DNA of 64,000 nt, taken from the NCBI GenBank assembly GCA_008828725.1, contig MEHQ01003963.1:8170-72169 (forward strand). The letters run 5' to 3'. Shown here in pieces: positions 35,427-47,742 of the stretch. The notes below the pieces were generated by a model. It had not been told where the DNA came from. It saw only the letters and a list, made by a program, of their open reading frames with translations, and searched no databases. Positions within the stretch are counted from its first letter, which is position 1. Every line of letters starts with the position of its first letter. Both the position numbers and the translations under genes were made by a program. The DNA is from Saccharina japonica. Taxonomy: Eukaryota; Sar; Phaeophyceae; Laminariales; Laminariaceae.

Positions 35427-35827
35427 CGTACTCATTTGTTGCTTGCCTTAGTCATGTGACCATTGACCACGCATCCCTATCGAGACGGAGCACCGGGGGG
35501 GGGGCAATGGAGCACAGCAGTATTAAATAAAGCGCATGGCAAACTATATTGTGGAAAGGAATTCCCTTCGGTCTTGAGGCGCTTTCTTAGCGTGTTCAAT
35601 AGGAGGAGGAGGTCGAGAACACATGAGGTTTCAAGTATTAGCTCGCCAAATATGAACCCATACACTGTAGATATACTTACTTATATATATCGTGTTCCTT
35701 AGCGGGCTCGGTTGGCACATACCTGGCCTCTCGGAGCTTCCACTTGAGCAATGGCTTCCTTCTATTGCTTGCACAACCTTCCAGCTATTGTTTAGTTTAT
35801 TTTTTTCATGTTTCTCGATAGTCACAC

Positions 35828-36560
35828 CCAGCTCAACTTCGCACAGCTCAGCGGCACAGCTCTAGCCCAGCAACGCAGCGCATCTCATTTCAGCAGCGCA
35901 GCACCGCGTGGTGACAGAAGGTGCGGTGCCCTGACACGTGGTTCGGTGCTGTACTGTGCCGAGCTGTCCCGTGCTTGCTGTCATTTTTATATGGTGCATA
36001 CAAATACCAGGTGACAGGTGTCATATGATGCGAAATATGGAGTGATTGTACCACTTGGTATTGAGTCACAAACAACGCACACATAAACACAACCAGCTTA
36101 GCTCAGCAGCACAGCGCCCTGTGGTGCCGTGAGGTGCCGTATCTGCCGTGTGGTGTTGCGCTGTGCCGTGTTGTGCGTTGCCGTACCGTGCTGTGATGTC
36201 CCGTGCCGTGCCGTACTTGCTGTGCGTTCGCTTTCGTACATACAGTTACCAGGTATAATATACTACGAAATTATGGTACAACGTAATATAGAGCCACTAA
36301 CTTGACACAGATCATGCCCTGCTCAGCCCAGCTTAGCTCAGCTCAGCAGCGCAACGCCTTGCGGTGCCGTGCCCAGCTGTGCTCGCTTTGCCGTGTTGTA
36401 CGGTGCTTTATGTTTCCTCCATATACGAGGTGCCATACAAGATACGAAGTGCCACATAGAATAAAGGTACACTCCGCTCAGCTCCACTCAGCTCCGGGCA
36501 GCGGCAGAGCGCAGTACAGCGCAGTGTAGCACTGTGCTGCGCGCTTCTCTTTCGTGCATT
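35828..36560 (+). repeat. Degenerate tandem array (CAGCTCAGC / GTGCCGTG units)
   Basis: About four units begin with CAGCTCAGCAGCGCAGC-like sequence, followed by GGTGCCGTG-like sequence and a less biased segment with TACCAGGT. The TACCAGGT/TACGAGGT landmarks at about 36004, 36247 and 36425 are 243 and 178 bp apart. Frames over it are Cys/Ser/Ala-rich by-products. Confidence 0.5.
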
Positions 36561-36599
36561 CATGCGGCGTCTTGGTCGTTTTCCTGAATGCAGCATGGA

Positions 36600-37290
36600 G
36601 CTCTTGTCGTGTGCAAGTCGCCGCCTGTTTGCACTTGGTTATTTAGACCATCTGCTCTGTTCCATCCTTCCTTGTAAGCAAGCGTAGCGGGCAGAATCGC
36701 TCGCTACGCGAAGCGCCTTGTGTGGATATTTTGCCCTAGACAGCAGTGTAATCTAAAACTGGTGTATCTACCATGTCCATAGCAATGCGTGTATTCCGCT
36801 ACGTTGCCTTCATGCGGTTATGTGTTACCTCCATGCTGTTATGTGCATTCGTCATTGGCCACCATTGGTTATTGCAAGTCTATTTCCATTACATACGTAC
36901 CAGGTGCAAGGTAATGTACGTACTATTACGGGGAGCCATAGTACATAGGACCCATGATATACACTAAAACCTATATGTTTAACTATTTCTATTTACAATA
37001 TTTGGTCATATTTACTAGTGTTTACTATGGTCCCCCGTAAGTGTGAGGTCTGTCAACAGGCCTCGCCGCCTTGGCTGTCGGTGGCGAGGCCATGCTGTAG
37101 CACCGGGATGCCTTGAAAACAGCACCCACAGATGTTACGTGTATACGTACGTATGCATATGTACATACTCTGTAGCTGCGTCAGTACGGTATATCAGCAC
37201 GTAATACCGTGTGATGGGTGTACTGCCAGTACACTAGAGCCGTACATGTATACTCTTGGAATCGCAGCACCCGCATTGGTATTACCTCGT
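36600..37290. other. No gene supported
   Basis: Short frames only, with TACGTACGTATG-like palindromic sequence near 37145. Confidence 0.3.
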
Positions 37291-37297
37291 CCCAGTT

Positions 37298-37809
37298 GAG
37301 GCGTGCTACGATAGGAGGTACTGTAGCACTTTTGGCGGAAACGTTTTCCGAATGATCAGGCTCCTTAACCCAAAATCGTCCGAATTTTTATACTCGGTGT
37401 AGACGCATGCTACGATAGAGGTGCACCATGGTTTCCTGAGCTCCTTTTCAATTAAGGAGCGCCATACCTCACCGAAAAAAACGATTTTGGAGGAAAATAA
37501 ATGTTCTGCCGGATGAGAAATCTCATGACCGAAGTATACTCTGAAACATATTTCGTCACCAGAATGAAAGTCCGACGAATTGGGGTTAAGGAGCCCGATC
37601 GTTCAGGAAACGATTCAGCCAAAAAGTGCTACCTCTATCGTAGCACGCGTCTGTAGTGACGTTTTTATACTACAGTAGACTCAGGCCATGGAAGTATTAA
37701 TCGGGTAGCACTTTTATTTCGAACCACAAGCCATTTTTCGGCGACGTATGGAGATCCTCAACTTAGGAGCTCAGAAAAATCATGGTGCACCTCTGTCGTA
37801 GCAGGCGTC
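37298..37809 (-). mobile_element. Older MITE, GACGC family, split by a younger copy
   Basis: The left half at 37298-37401 (GAGGCGTGCTACGATAGG, CTCCTTAACCCAAAATCGTC) and the right half from about 37656 to 37809 (GGCCATGGAAGTATTAATCG, CACCTCTGTCGTAGCAGGCGTC) together rebuild one copy. Flanks are AGTT and AATT, a 3 of 4 match. Confidence 0.75.
37402..37651 (+). mobile_element. MITE, GACGC family, TSD TGTA, nested
   Basis: A complete 250-bp copy running from GACGCATGCTACGATAGAGG to CCTCTATCGTAGCACGCGTC. TGTA is at 37398-37401 and again at 37652-37655. It lies inside the older copy in opposite orientation. Confidence 0.9.
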
Positions 37810-40108
37810 AATTACTGAGTGTGCCCTGGTACTCATAGTATCAGGGGTCTAGGTGTACCTCGTGTAATTGGGGGCTCGTAAAATCCAACCTTCAATATAC
37901 TACGCACCGGTACATAATAAAATCGGCAGTACAATCGGAAAACATTACGGTTATACGGACGACGTACAATTGTTACGATATTTACATTCGAAGTACATTG
38001 CATATTTCTATACTAATTATTTGTGCCAAATGCGTTAGTTTTTTAAGTCTATCCTATTTTCATCTTGCCGGGGGCCGATTTTAACGCTTTCGTGAGCGGG
38101 GCACCTATGGGGCCCGCGTTTACACTACGTAGGGCACAACGCTTCGGCCCCGGCCGGGCTCCGTGGACGACACTCTGTTGAAAGTCGTGGCGCGCTCATT
38201 TTCCGTGCGACCGCTTGTCGCTGAGCCAGACCAAAGCAGAACAATGAAAACACCGCATTTTATAACGTTTACTCTGCTACTGCTTCTGCCGCTGTATCCG
38301 TACCGCGCCAGTCCTCGCGCTCTCAAGCTCCCTGTGGCAGCCACTGTACAACAGAAGCCGCTCATCATGTTAATTGTTTTGTCACGGCCACCGAAGCTGT
38401 AGCTATGCGTGTGCGTGCGTGTGTGTATCGTGTTCCCTCTAGAGCTAGGAACTGGTAACCCACACACATTATCAAGAGGTGCAATTAATTGGATGCTGCG
38501 CAGCGGGTGGGACGATATAAACCCCCTCTTCGTCGGCATTTCAGAATCAACTGCGCAGCCGCGGTACACTCTACAACGACAGCAGGGGTGCGACAACAGT
38601 ACAAGGTCACCACCGCTTCAAATTATGGGGTTGGTGACAGCCATGCTTTTATCGGGGTATTTGTATGCGTGTGTAGTGTTTACCAGGTGATGCATGCAAT
38701 TATGATCGTATTTCCGCGTACAATATAAAATGTTAAAAGTGACACACACGTCGCTAAACCACCTTTCATTCATAATCCAGCAGGACTCCGAGTAAACAGG
38801 GTCGTCTTTTCCACTTGCGACACTCCCGATATCGCGTCCCTCGTAGGCGAAAACTAGTTAATGTCTTGAATTAAAGTTGGATTTTTTAAAGTTTGGGCGT
38901 TGGATCGTAATGTTGTGAATATGTGTAAAACGCGGGCAGGGGTTCGCAGAGATACAATTCGTTTCCTGAGGAAACTTGTGTACTTTGTTTCCTATCGCAT
39001 CGTTGCAGGAACACTACTTCTTACTGTATTACATGTATCATAGCCCATACTGTATCCGCATTCCATTCGAAGCCGTCAACGGCAATCAGTATTGATGTGC
39101 CATCAAGTTGTAACAGGTTGTATGCCACCTGGTATGGTATACGAAGGTACAAATTATTGAGATTAACGGAGGTTGGAACCAGCTGGTTGTGACGTGTCGT
39201 CAGTGGCAGGCTATAGGTGGTATATGTGTTGCAAGCTTTCGACACTCAGTTGTAATACTATCATTGACTGACAAGATACTTTGTTATACACAAACGCTTC
39301 TCTTGCCATATATAGGACATATCTTAGGTTTTACGTCGTACGTAGCGGATTTGTTTGGTGGATTACGCATACATAGCTATGGGCTTGTTGTGTGCATTGT
39401 TTGGCTTGAACAGTGTCCGGTAGTTAGGCATTTAGTGTGAGAGCTGTGTCGACACTGTAATGGGACGGCGGGCCGGCTTACGTTTTGTGCTTATGCACGT
39501 TACATGCTGACGACAACCGCTGCTACCAGCAGTGATCGGTCATTGGTCAAGTTTGAGTCATTAGTTGTGACAGAAGCGATCACCGGATCTCTGTTTTGCC
39601 CTCTCTTGACGGGCTGTTCTTTTCCCCTCCTGACCACATCACTCTCTCGCCAAGGTCCAGCACACCTTTTTCTCGCCCACCGGCGGTACTCCAAGAAGTC
39701 GGCTCCGCGCCTACCTGCTTCCAATTGAATGCCATTAGATGCCGCCATCACCTTCAAAGTCCGGCAGCAGGGATCTCCTCGCAATCGGCAACGAGCGACG
39801 ACGAAACTGTTCGCAGTCCTTTGGCGGAATTTCCTTGTAGCTTTCAGCTGTGTCTGCAGTTTGCCGTTATATACGTCACTCAAGGTAACACACACGCAAG
39901 GACGTTATGTTTTTATATGCGTTTATCCGAAACAAGGGTGGGGGCACACTCAACGACAGTGGTATTCATAGCTAAAAAAAAGCTCGTTAATATTTTTCGA
40001 TATAAATATATTTCGACGTTTGCATTATCTACCTGTTCTCGATATAACCAGCTCGGGTATTCGACCGACGGGGTGCCTTCGACGGTATGCTATCATTTAT
40101 GTCTGATC
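37810..40108. other. No gene supported
   Basis: Several frames of 75 to 180 codons overlap on both strands at 38120-38730 and 39500-40144, without recognisable motifs. Confidence 0.3.
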
Positions 40109-40228
40109 GTTTTTCATGGTGAGCTGGGTTTCTTAGCACGTTGACAAATATGCCGATCTATCATGAGTGTGTGAGTGTTTTTTCATGGTGTGCTGGGTTT
40201 CGTAACACGTTGGCAAATATGCCGATCT
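40109..40228 (+). repeat. Two-copy 69-bp tandem duplication
   Basis: TTTTCATGGTGxGCTGGGTT, then AxCACGTTGxCAAATATGCCGATCT, occurs twice, 69 bp apart, with few mismatches. Confidence 0.75.
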
Positions 40229-42200
40229 GGACGTGGATAAAACAAGTTGTCGTTGTCGCAGTAACATGAAATCTTTAAATTGCTTATATTTTCGACCACA
40301 GCGGTACTATTTTCCGACACCGCCTGCATTTAATATTGAACCCCTCCATATTGTGTCGCTCTTGTGTCAAAATGAATTACTGCACACTAGCTCAAGTAAG
40401 GTATTGCGTTATTTAACTCACCCCTACCCTATAACATACCTGGTATACCTCTATAGATAGGTACGAAACACTGGTGGTTTGCGAACACCGAATTGTACTC
40501 GGCCAGGCTGGGGGCAGAATCACTTAGTATTAGAGTGCCCGTGCTACGCCACAGGATACAGCGCTCTCTCGAGCGACCTGGGAAACTTTCTGGGGGAGAG
40601 CCTTGGTCAGGGTTCGGCAGCGCAGTGCTGTGCAACGCGACAGTATATTATACAGTACTGTAGTACATGTATTTTATAGACGCACGGTACGCAAGCTACT
40701 ACACTTTAACGTTTTATTCTTGTGAACTAAGAGGGACATATTCGATCAGCTCACCTCTTCGCACAACATACGTATATTTGCCGCCCTAGTTGTAGAACCA
40801 ATAACGCAAGTGCGCATGTGCTGTTGCCAATATATGTACGACAAACCTCGTGCTTCTATCAGATCACAGGAGGCATAATGTGAAGAACACATACATATAT
40901 CGACCCAGGCCACCACAATGATTGATTGCTGTCTTGAACCTTTTTGCACTTGTTGAGAAAGTGCTGTCGGCAGCTGGAACGCACAATACCCGCCACCGAC
41001 CTGGCCCGTAACGCACAAACGCACAAGCCTGTGTTTTCTATTGTATGCGGACTCGCAAGATGACTGACTCGTCGTATACTGATAATACCATATAATATTT
41101 TCGAACTTTAATCTACTGCAGATATCATGTGTACACTCGACGTCACTTTTGCGAACTGAATCGAACGATCAAAGCACCGAGAAGAGCAATTTCGGCGATC
41201 TTGTCAAGGAGGGGACCTATGTTTCGGGTAGCATCATGCTGCGAGCGTGTTGTATGCGTATCCTTACATTTCTTATTTACAGTATAAAATTCCCGATATC
41301 TACCTCAGCGGGGTCGGGTTCTACCTAGGAACGGTGCTGTATTATCGAAGCCGGCTTACATTTGTAGGGCACTGAGCACATTACATGTTGAAGTGTCCTG
41401 TAGTACGTAGTGAACTGGTGATCGACTACTATGATTTCTGAATCCCCTCAAACCTAGCTTAAACTACAGTTGATATGGTGTGGACTATGACAAGAATGAT
41501 CTGTGGATTGATGCTCGCATCTACCGTATGTACCCGGTATGTAGTGTTTTGCTATTGACCAGACAACGGTCATTCGTTGAAACCCCTTTTATTTGAAATT
41601 ATCATGTAACTTCGCACGATAAATGTATACGTATAGACTCGAACACGACGCAGTCACCTATTCGGCCGGTTTTCCCTAGATTTGGCCTCCGGGTTGGCGT
41701 GAGGGTCAGGGTTAGGGTATGGAGTTGGTTTTGTGCTAAGCACGTGCCTTTATATCGGATTGTGCTTGCTACCCTGCACAATCGTGAAACAGTGAACAAG
41801 CCGACCACAAAAAAATTTCTCGAGGCATTGTTAGGTGGACTCCCAGACGTTTTGATTGCGCACAGACCAGTAAATTTTATTAGGTCTGGCCCCACCTAAA
41901 TATGTGAATGTAAGATCACGGGGGGGCAGTTAAAGGAACGCCTTAGCCTGCAGAAGGGGCAGAGTGATCTATCTCTGATGTGCTAGGTTCAGATGACCTG
42001 GGTGCCATTTCCCATACTTTGCATGTGAGGGTTCTTCGTTTCGCTGTCAACTGTATGTGGTATTACAATTAACCATTAACTCTGGTTAACGGAGTAATCT
42101 CATGTCGATCGCCATGCTGTCTGTGTAAACCAGGCAATCGGGACCTATGCAGAGTCGGTTCTACCGAGCGCCTTACTGACACGCATGACTTAACACATTG
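40229..42200. other. No gene seen; upstream flank of FNIP gene
   Basis: No recognisable coding sequence. The right part should hold the first exon and promoter of the 42-44 kb FNIP gene. A two-hexamer TTAGGG look-alike near 41705 is too short to call telomeric. Confidence 0.3.
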
Positions 42201-42241
42201 ACTCAATATTTTGTTCCCTTTCGCTTTTTCCGTGTCACCAG

Positions 42242-44205
42242 GAAGTGGCCGTTTTTTCGATGGCTTGACCGTCGCCCTGAGCCAAGCATCGGAGGGCAAG
42301 TGGTACGTGAGCACGCTGGAGCTCCGACTAGCTTCGTTTGAAGTCAGCGCTTCCTGCCGACGTGCGCGTGCGTCGTCCGTTATCGTCGACGGAGACATGC
42401 CGCGCTCTCTCTGGAGTGACGACGACGACAACGGGCATGCCAACAAGGCGCAGGACCGGCGACGGCTGCCCCCCGTGCGAGCGGTCGGCGTGGTATGGGA
42501 ACTCCCGGTCGACATGGTTGGGCTCGCTTTGCGGGATTTAGTACTGCTTAGGGGGGTGGAAAGTATCCAGGTGACGGGCACAGACCGTGGTTATAGGTAT
42601 ATAGCTTCTAACCAGTCGGTTAGAGGCAGCTCACGAGATTCTGGGCAGTCGCTAACCGGAGTGGTGCACACGGCACAAGAATTGTTCGTGGCGATGAGAG
42701 AATATCTTGACCTGCACGACGCAGTACACGACAAGTATAAGGCCCTAAGTAGAGTGCCTTGGCCGCCTGGCCTTCGACATTTGTGTTATGAGCGCAAGCA
42801 TCACGAGAAGATCAACTGGGATATGCTTCCCAGTTCCTTGGAACGACTTGTGCTGGGAGGCGGCTTCAGCCAGCAGATCGAGCCGCGTGTGTTGCCCTCT
42901 TCGCTGAGGCGGCTTACGTTAGGCAACCACTTCAATTTTTCGGTAGCCGATGTCGTATGGCCCGCGTCTTTGATCCAACTGTCGTTCGGGTATTACTTCA
43001 ACCAGCCTATCACGGATATTACATGGCCCGCCTCGTTACTGCAGCTGACCTTTGGGGGTAGGTTATTTCAACCTGTCACAGAGGTTGTGTGGCCGGCATC
43101 TATACAACGGTTGGTATTTGGGGAATTATCGACCAGTTCGATTGCCGATATGGTATGGCCCGTGTCACTGTCGCAGCTTGCGTTGGGGGGTTGTTTCAAC
43201 CAACCGATTACCGAGGTTATATGGCCCGAATGCTTGGCCAAGCTCTCCTTCGGAAGATACTTCAACCAATCCATCACCAACGCGACGTGGCCAGCATCCC
43301 TACGACGGCTCGACTTCGGGTTAAAATTTAATCAGCCAATCGACGATGTGGTTTGGCCTGTTTCGCTGCTGCACCTGGCCTTCAAGGGAAACTTCAACCG
43401 TCCATTCAGCAAGGTTTTATGGCCACCACATATAAAATTGATAGAGTTTGGACCGGGTTTTAATCAGCCGATTGCGGACGTTATATGGCTTGCGTCTTTA
43501 ACGCAGCTGTCCTTCGGCGACTCCTTCAACCAGCCGATCACCGATGTTTTATGGCCGGCACTGCTAACCATGCTGCGCTTTGGATTTGACTTCGATCAAT
43601 CGATCGACGGTGTGGCATGGCCAGCTTCCTTGCTGCGACTCGAAATGGGATGTAGATTCGACCAGCCGGTGGCCGATGTAGTATGGCCCACTTCGTTGAT
43701 GCGTCTAGACGTCGGGGATAGTTTCGACCACCCCATCGCCGGTATCGTATGGCCACAATCCTTGCTACAGATGCGCTTCGGCGATGATTTCGACCAACCG
43801 ATTGCCGATGTTGTATGGCCCGCTTCCTCAGCCCAGTTGATGTTTGGAAACAGGTTTAATCACCCGATTGTGAACGCCTCGTGGCCGATCGCTCTGCGGT
43901 CACTTTACTTCGGCAAGAAATTCGATCAAACTATCGACCGAGTCGTGTGGCCAACATCCCTAGTGTGGCTGTCATTGGGCCGCCGAAATGGGCAACCGAC
44001 CGGCACAGTTAAATGGCCGTCGGACTTAAACTATCTATCGGATGGCGAAGAGCTTGACAAGACAGTTGACGGGTTCGGTGATTGGCCCCCTGACCCAACC
44101 CCGTTCGACCTCCGATATTTGACGCCTTTGAACAAGCAAGATGAGAAGTGGTCCTCGGGGCCTAGTGAGATTACACGTATCTCCCAGCTAATGCTCGGAC
44201 GCTGA
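42242..44205 (+). CDS. FNIP/leucine-rich repeat protein, main exon (longest copy)
   Basis: Largest intact family member, about 654 residues in this exon. The shared N-terminal domain is present but more diverged (GKWYVSTLELRLASF, RRLPPVRAVGVVW, LLRGVESIQV). It is followed by LPSSLERLVLGG and about eighteen 22-residue repeats of the F-N-Q-P-I-x-x-V-V-W-P type, roughly twice as many as in the other two copies. The C-terminal tail has Trp-Pro-Pro and charged residues and ends at TGA 44203-44205. The frame opens at 42211 without an ATG. CTTTTTCCGTGTCACCAG|GA gives a strong pyrimidine tract and AG at 42239-42241, in the same phase as the sister genes, so I start there and infer a first exon upstream. 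Soluble by appearance. The ligand is unknown, and an extended curved binding surface is the expected fold. Confidence 0.82.
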
Positions 44206-45790
44206 TTGGACCAGACACATTGTTCTAGCGTGTTCCGACGACCTTGAACATTAAATACAAGGCCGCTCTACCTGATCAATTGGGCGAAGTGAGGTGACTT
44301 GAGTTGTGATTTGTGTTTTTCATCCGATGGTTAGGACGGCGTCGCGTGGTCATCGTCCTGAGCAGCTGCATGTCGTTCTTAACGCACAACACTACCTTGT
44401 AGCACAGATCTTGTGTGTGTTGGGTGCTATTACGGGTTATTTGGCTGCATCGCATGGCGATCCAGATCAGGTTTTGCAGTAGTGGCTTTTGTTTGTGTGA
44501 GCCATGTCAGTGCTTTTGGTTGTGCGGAAGAAACATGGATGGGTATGTCATGGAATAGTGTTCTACATATGCAGGTGTGTTAGTTTGGAGTAGGGAGTGA
44601 CTACTGGAATGGATGGGTCTCATTTCCTTTCCATGTATGGTTTCAGTTCCAAAGGTTTCCTGTTTAGAAGCTTCCGTCTATTTTTGTCGCCAAAACGACA
44701 GCTCGATGGTTAAATGACGAATGAAAGACGGGTTCTTGGGTTCACATGGGCGATTTACGAGGTGTGTTCGGGGGCGAGTTTTGTGTTTGACGTATAGTGA
44801 TGCAGGTTAGTACGAAGTGTAACACTGGTTTCAAGTCGTGGTCGCGAACAGGAAACCATCACCGGGGGTCATTCAACATTAGTCATGTAGCTAATATTGG
44901 ATTCACCTACATTGAATATGTCTGGGCTTGAACAGCCATATTGCTTGGTGCTATGTTGGAACGTACTACTGCAGGTGTGATATACAGCGTACCTTTGAAA
45001 TGGTCTGGTTTTAATTTGTACTTAGCCATCTCCGGATGATATATGATGCATTCATTTAGGTTAGCATCGGAGATAGAGGTCACTTACGTCTTACTGTACG
45101 GCACCCCGCATGCATGTCACGGTATCACGGACATTGACAGGGTCGAATATATTTGCGCAACGTATGACAGCTTGTTGCATAGGCACTGCTTGTTGTGATC
45201 GTACTGCTGCATGCTTGTGTAGAGCCTTAGTCAGTACAGCATACATGTACGGTGGCCATGCCATATGTTCGCACACGGTGGACACAAATGTTAGACAGGG
45301 TTGTCAAAATGTATCTCTACAGTGTGTGCGCTGATATATGAGAGGATAGTAGCACTCCACTTACCGTATACCTCTCTTTTACCCAGATCTACGTTGGCCA
45401 GCCAGTACGGCTTGTAGTTGCGACTACACAAACGTGAACGGGCGAAGGGAGTTTCAAAGAGCCCCTGGGCCCCCGAGATACGCCCGCGGATGGCCCGACA
45501 CATACAGGCGCCAGCGTAGGAACATAATCGAAAACTCCCTATCTTGATTAATTTCCGACCAACCAAATACGGTAATTACATTAATAAACAGCCCTTGTTC
45601 ATAAACATATACCAAATGCAGCATGAATGCAATATTGTGAGTATAACCTGATGATGAACTTGCAGCAGTGGTAATGGCACGCGAAATATGCGTGCTAGAC
45701 TTTTCCTCTTCGCACGTATTGTTATACCACCCGGCAACCTGTCTGTGTGGAGTTGGCACTATAGGTTTATTGAGGCAACTTCTAACGCAG
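44206..45790. other. No gene supported between two FNIP sequences
   Basis: T/G-rich sequence after the stop of the 42-44 kb gene. Only short frames further on. Confidence 0.35.
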
Positions 45791-45795
45791 AATAG

Positions 45796-46431
45796 CCCAA
45801 AGGCCTGCTACGCCTGGAGTTTAGAAACAAATTCAGTAAAACGATCGAGGGAGCCTCATGGCCGGGATCACTGCAGCAGCTGACACTTGGGACATGTGGT
45901 ACCCAGCACATTTGTTTCAGGGCGCTGCCGTGCTCCATACGCATTCTGATATTTGGAGATTACTTCAATCAACTTATCCGCGGGGAAGAACATTTTCCCG
46001 CTGAACTGGAAGAGCTTCGTCTCGGCCTTTTGTTCAACAACCAGATCGACACGATCATATGGGCTGCCTCACTGGTTATAATATCGCTCTCCAAACATTT
46101 CGACCAACCAGTTCACGAAGTATATTGGCCGCCTTCCCTCCAACAGCTATCGTTGTTTTACCATTTCAACCAGCCAATTGTTGCCGTGGTATGGCCGCCG
46201 TCTCTGGAGCGGCTGGAGTTTGGGGAAATGTTACACAAAGATGTGACGGGGGTGCAGTGGCCGAGTTATCTCAAGGAGTTGAAGTTCCGCATGTTTTTCA
46301 GCCAGCCGCTGGACGGAGTTGCGTGGCCAACTTCACTCAAGAGCCCTCCTGTTACAAGCGAGGGCTTTACCACAACCCTTTCCGAAGAGTTGGCTTGCTT
46401 GCGAGGGGCATTTGACGAAGCCTCGATATAG
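45796..46431 (+). pseudogene. 5'-truncated FNIP-repeat fragment
   Basis: The frame is open from just after TAG 45793-45795 to TAG 46429-46431, about 211 codons, with its first ATG only at 46030. It starts inside a repeat (GLLRLEFRNKFSKTIEGASW) and contains about eight repeats. Some are much decayed (FNQLIRGEEHFP, FNNQIDTIIWAAS) and some are clear (FNQPIVAVVWPPSLERLEFG). The shared N-terminal domain and the acceptor site are missing. It lies 1.6 kb downstream of an intact member on the same strand, so it may be the remnant of a tandem duplicate. Most likely non-functional, although the repeats are still in frame. Confidence 0.7.
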
Positions 46432-47737
46432 CACGGGTCCTAGCCAGGAGAACCGGTCTGTGGACGCCCCCTGTTTCAGGTCTTCCTTGGTTGTTCGATC
46501 AGTGGATGTGCTCAGTTGGATTTTAAGAATCGGGTTTGGTTTCATGAAGAGTGGGAGGTTCAAATGTGCAATATACTACATAGAGCAATCGGCGGCGTCG
46601 AAGACGTCTCGGATTAGACTGCGCTCGTGCATACCGCGCAACGGGTGCATGCAGTCGTTTATCGCAGATGTTTAGCTTGATAAATTCACTACGAACGCAC
46701 GTTATCAACTATTTGGCTTGGACGCGGATTCCAGGGATCAACAAGTATCATGCCGCAGGCGATGGCTTCTATACGTGTGCTGATGTCATTAGGGTAGGTG
46801 TACGTACACGTTTAATGCGTGTAGTGTTTTCTCATATGGGTCTGAGGGTGTAATGGTGCTACAGTATCTTGGCTGCAGTTGCCCCGGTATAACTACACAC
46901 AGGCACAGCATCATAGTGTGTGTTGGTTTGCCAACTTCACACGTGATGCCTGGTCCCTCCCGATGTTTAGGCTGGGGAAACAGTCCACTGTTTTCCTCAC
47001 GACAGTTACCGCAAACCATTTTGAAGATCTCAGCGGAGATATCACGTGCAGTTTACGAAGAGAAATCGTAAATACATACCTGGTTGGAACGTATGTGCCC
47101 TGTTCCACACGGACCGTGATTGCGCAGTCTTTGGCCCCTGTTTCAAATCTGAGTATTCGTTGACAATGCTGGGATCGACGGCCACCTGGATGCACGTGAG
47201 CGGGTTAAATTTGTAGTTTGAAATGGAAATATATTAGACAAAACCACCGACCGTTTGGCATCAGTGGCTGTTTCCTGGGAGCTGTGGCTGTGGTACAAGG
47301 CGCCTTTGCGCCAAGACATAAAATACATTTTTATTGTACTACAGTGTTCCGTGTGAAGGGACGTTGGGTTAGCATATTCAATTTCCCAGAAACTCCTCCC
47401 ACGGCGACGTCGGCGTCCCCAACGCCCATAACCGCCAGACTGCTGTTGCTTTCGAGTAGCTGTAGTTGTAGCACGTGAAGTGCAAATTTCTGTCATTTTC
47501 AGCCGGGGTTTGTTTATCTCATTTAAGCAGCACCCATAACCCGTGGTATACAACCTTCACTACTGATGCGCGGGAGGCTAACCTCGAAAATATAACAAGC
47601 GGCCATAGATGAAACACTAACGTCGTACTGGTGCTTTCTCCTTAGACATGGAGTACGGTAGCCTAATGTTCAAATGCAGCCTGTCAAAATTGCGGCAACC
47701 AAATCTGCTCCCGAAACCAAATTTTCGTTGTAGTCAC
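46432..47737. other. No gene supported
   Basis: Short overlapping frames only. Ends at the target-site copy of the LTR element. Confidence 0.3.
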
Positions 47738-47742
47738 CTTGA

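Noticed and set aside
41700..41722. AGGGTCAGGGTTAGGG resembling a telomere tract
   Set aside because: Only two to three imperfect hexamers, with no satellite around it; chance is enough.
44700..44760. Possible second tRNA-like sequence (TGGTTAAATGACG ... GGTTCACATGG)
   Set aside because: Box B is off consensus and the arms do not pair; not similar enough to 31895-31965 to call a family.
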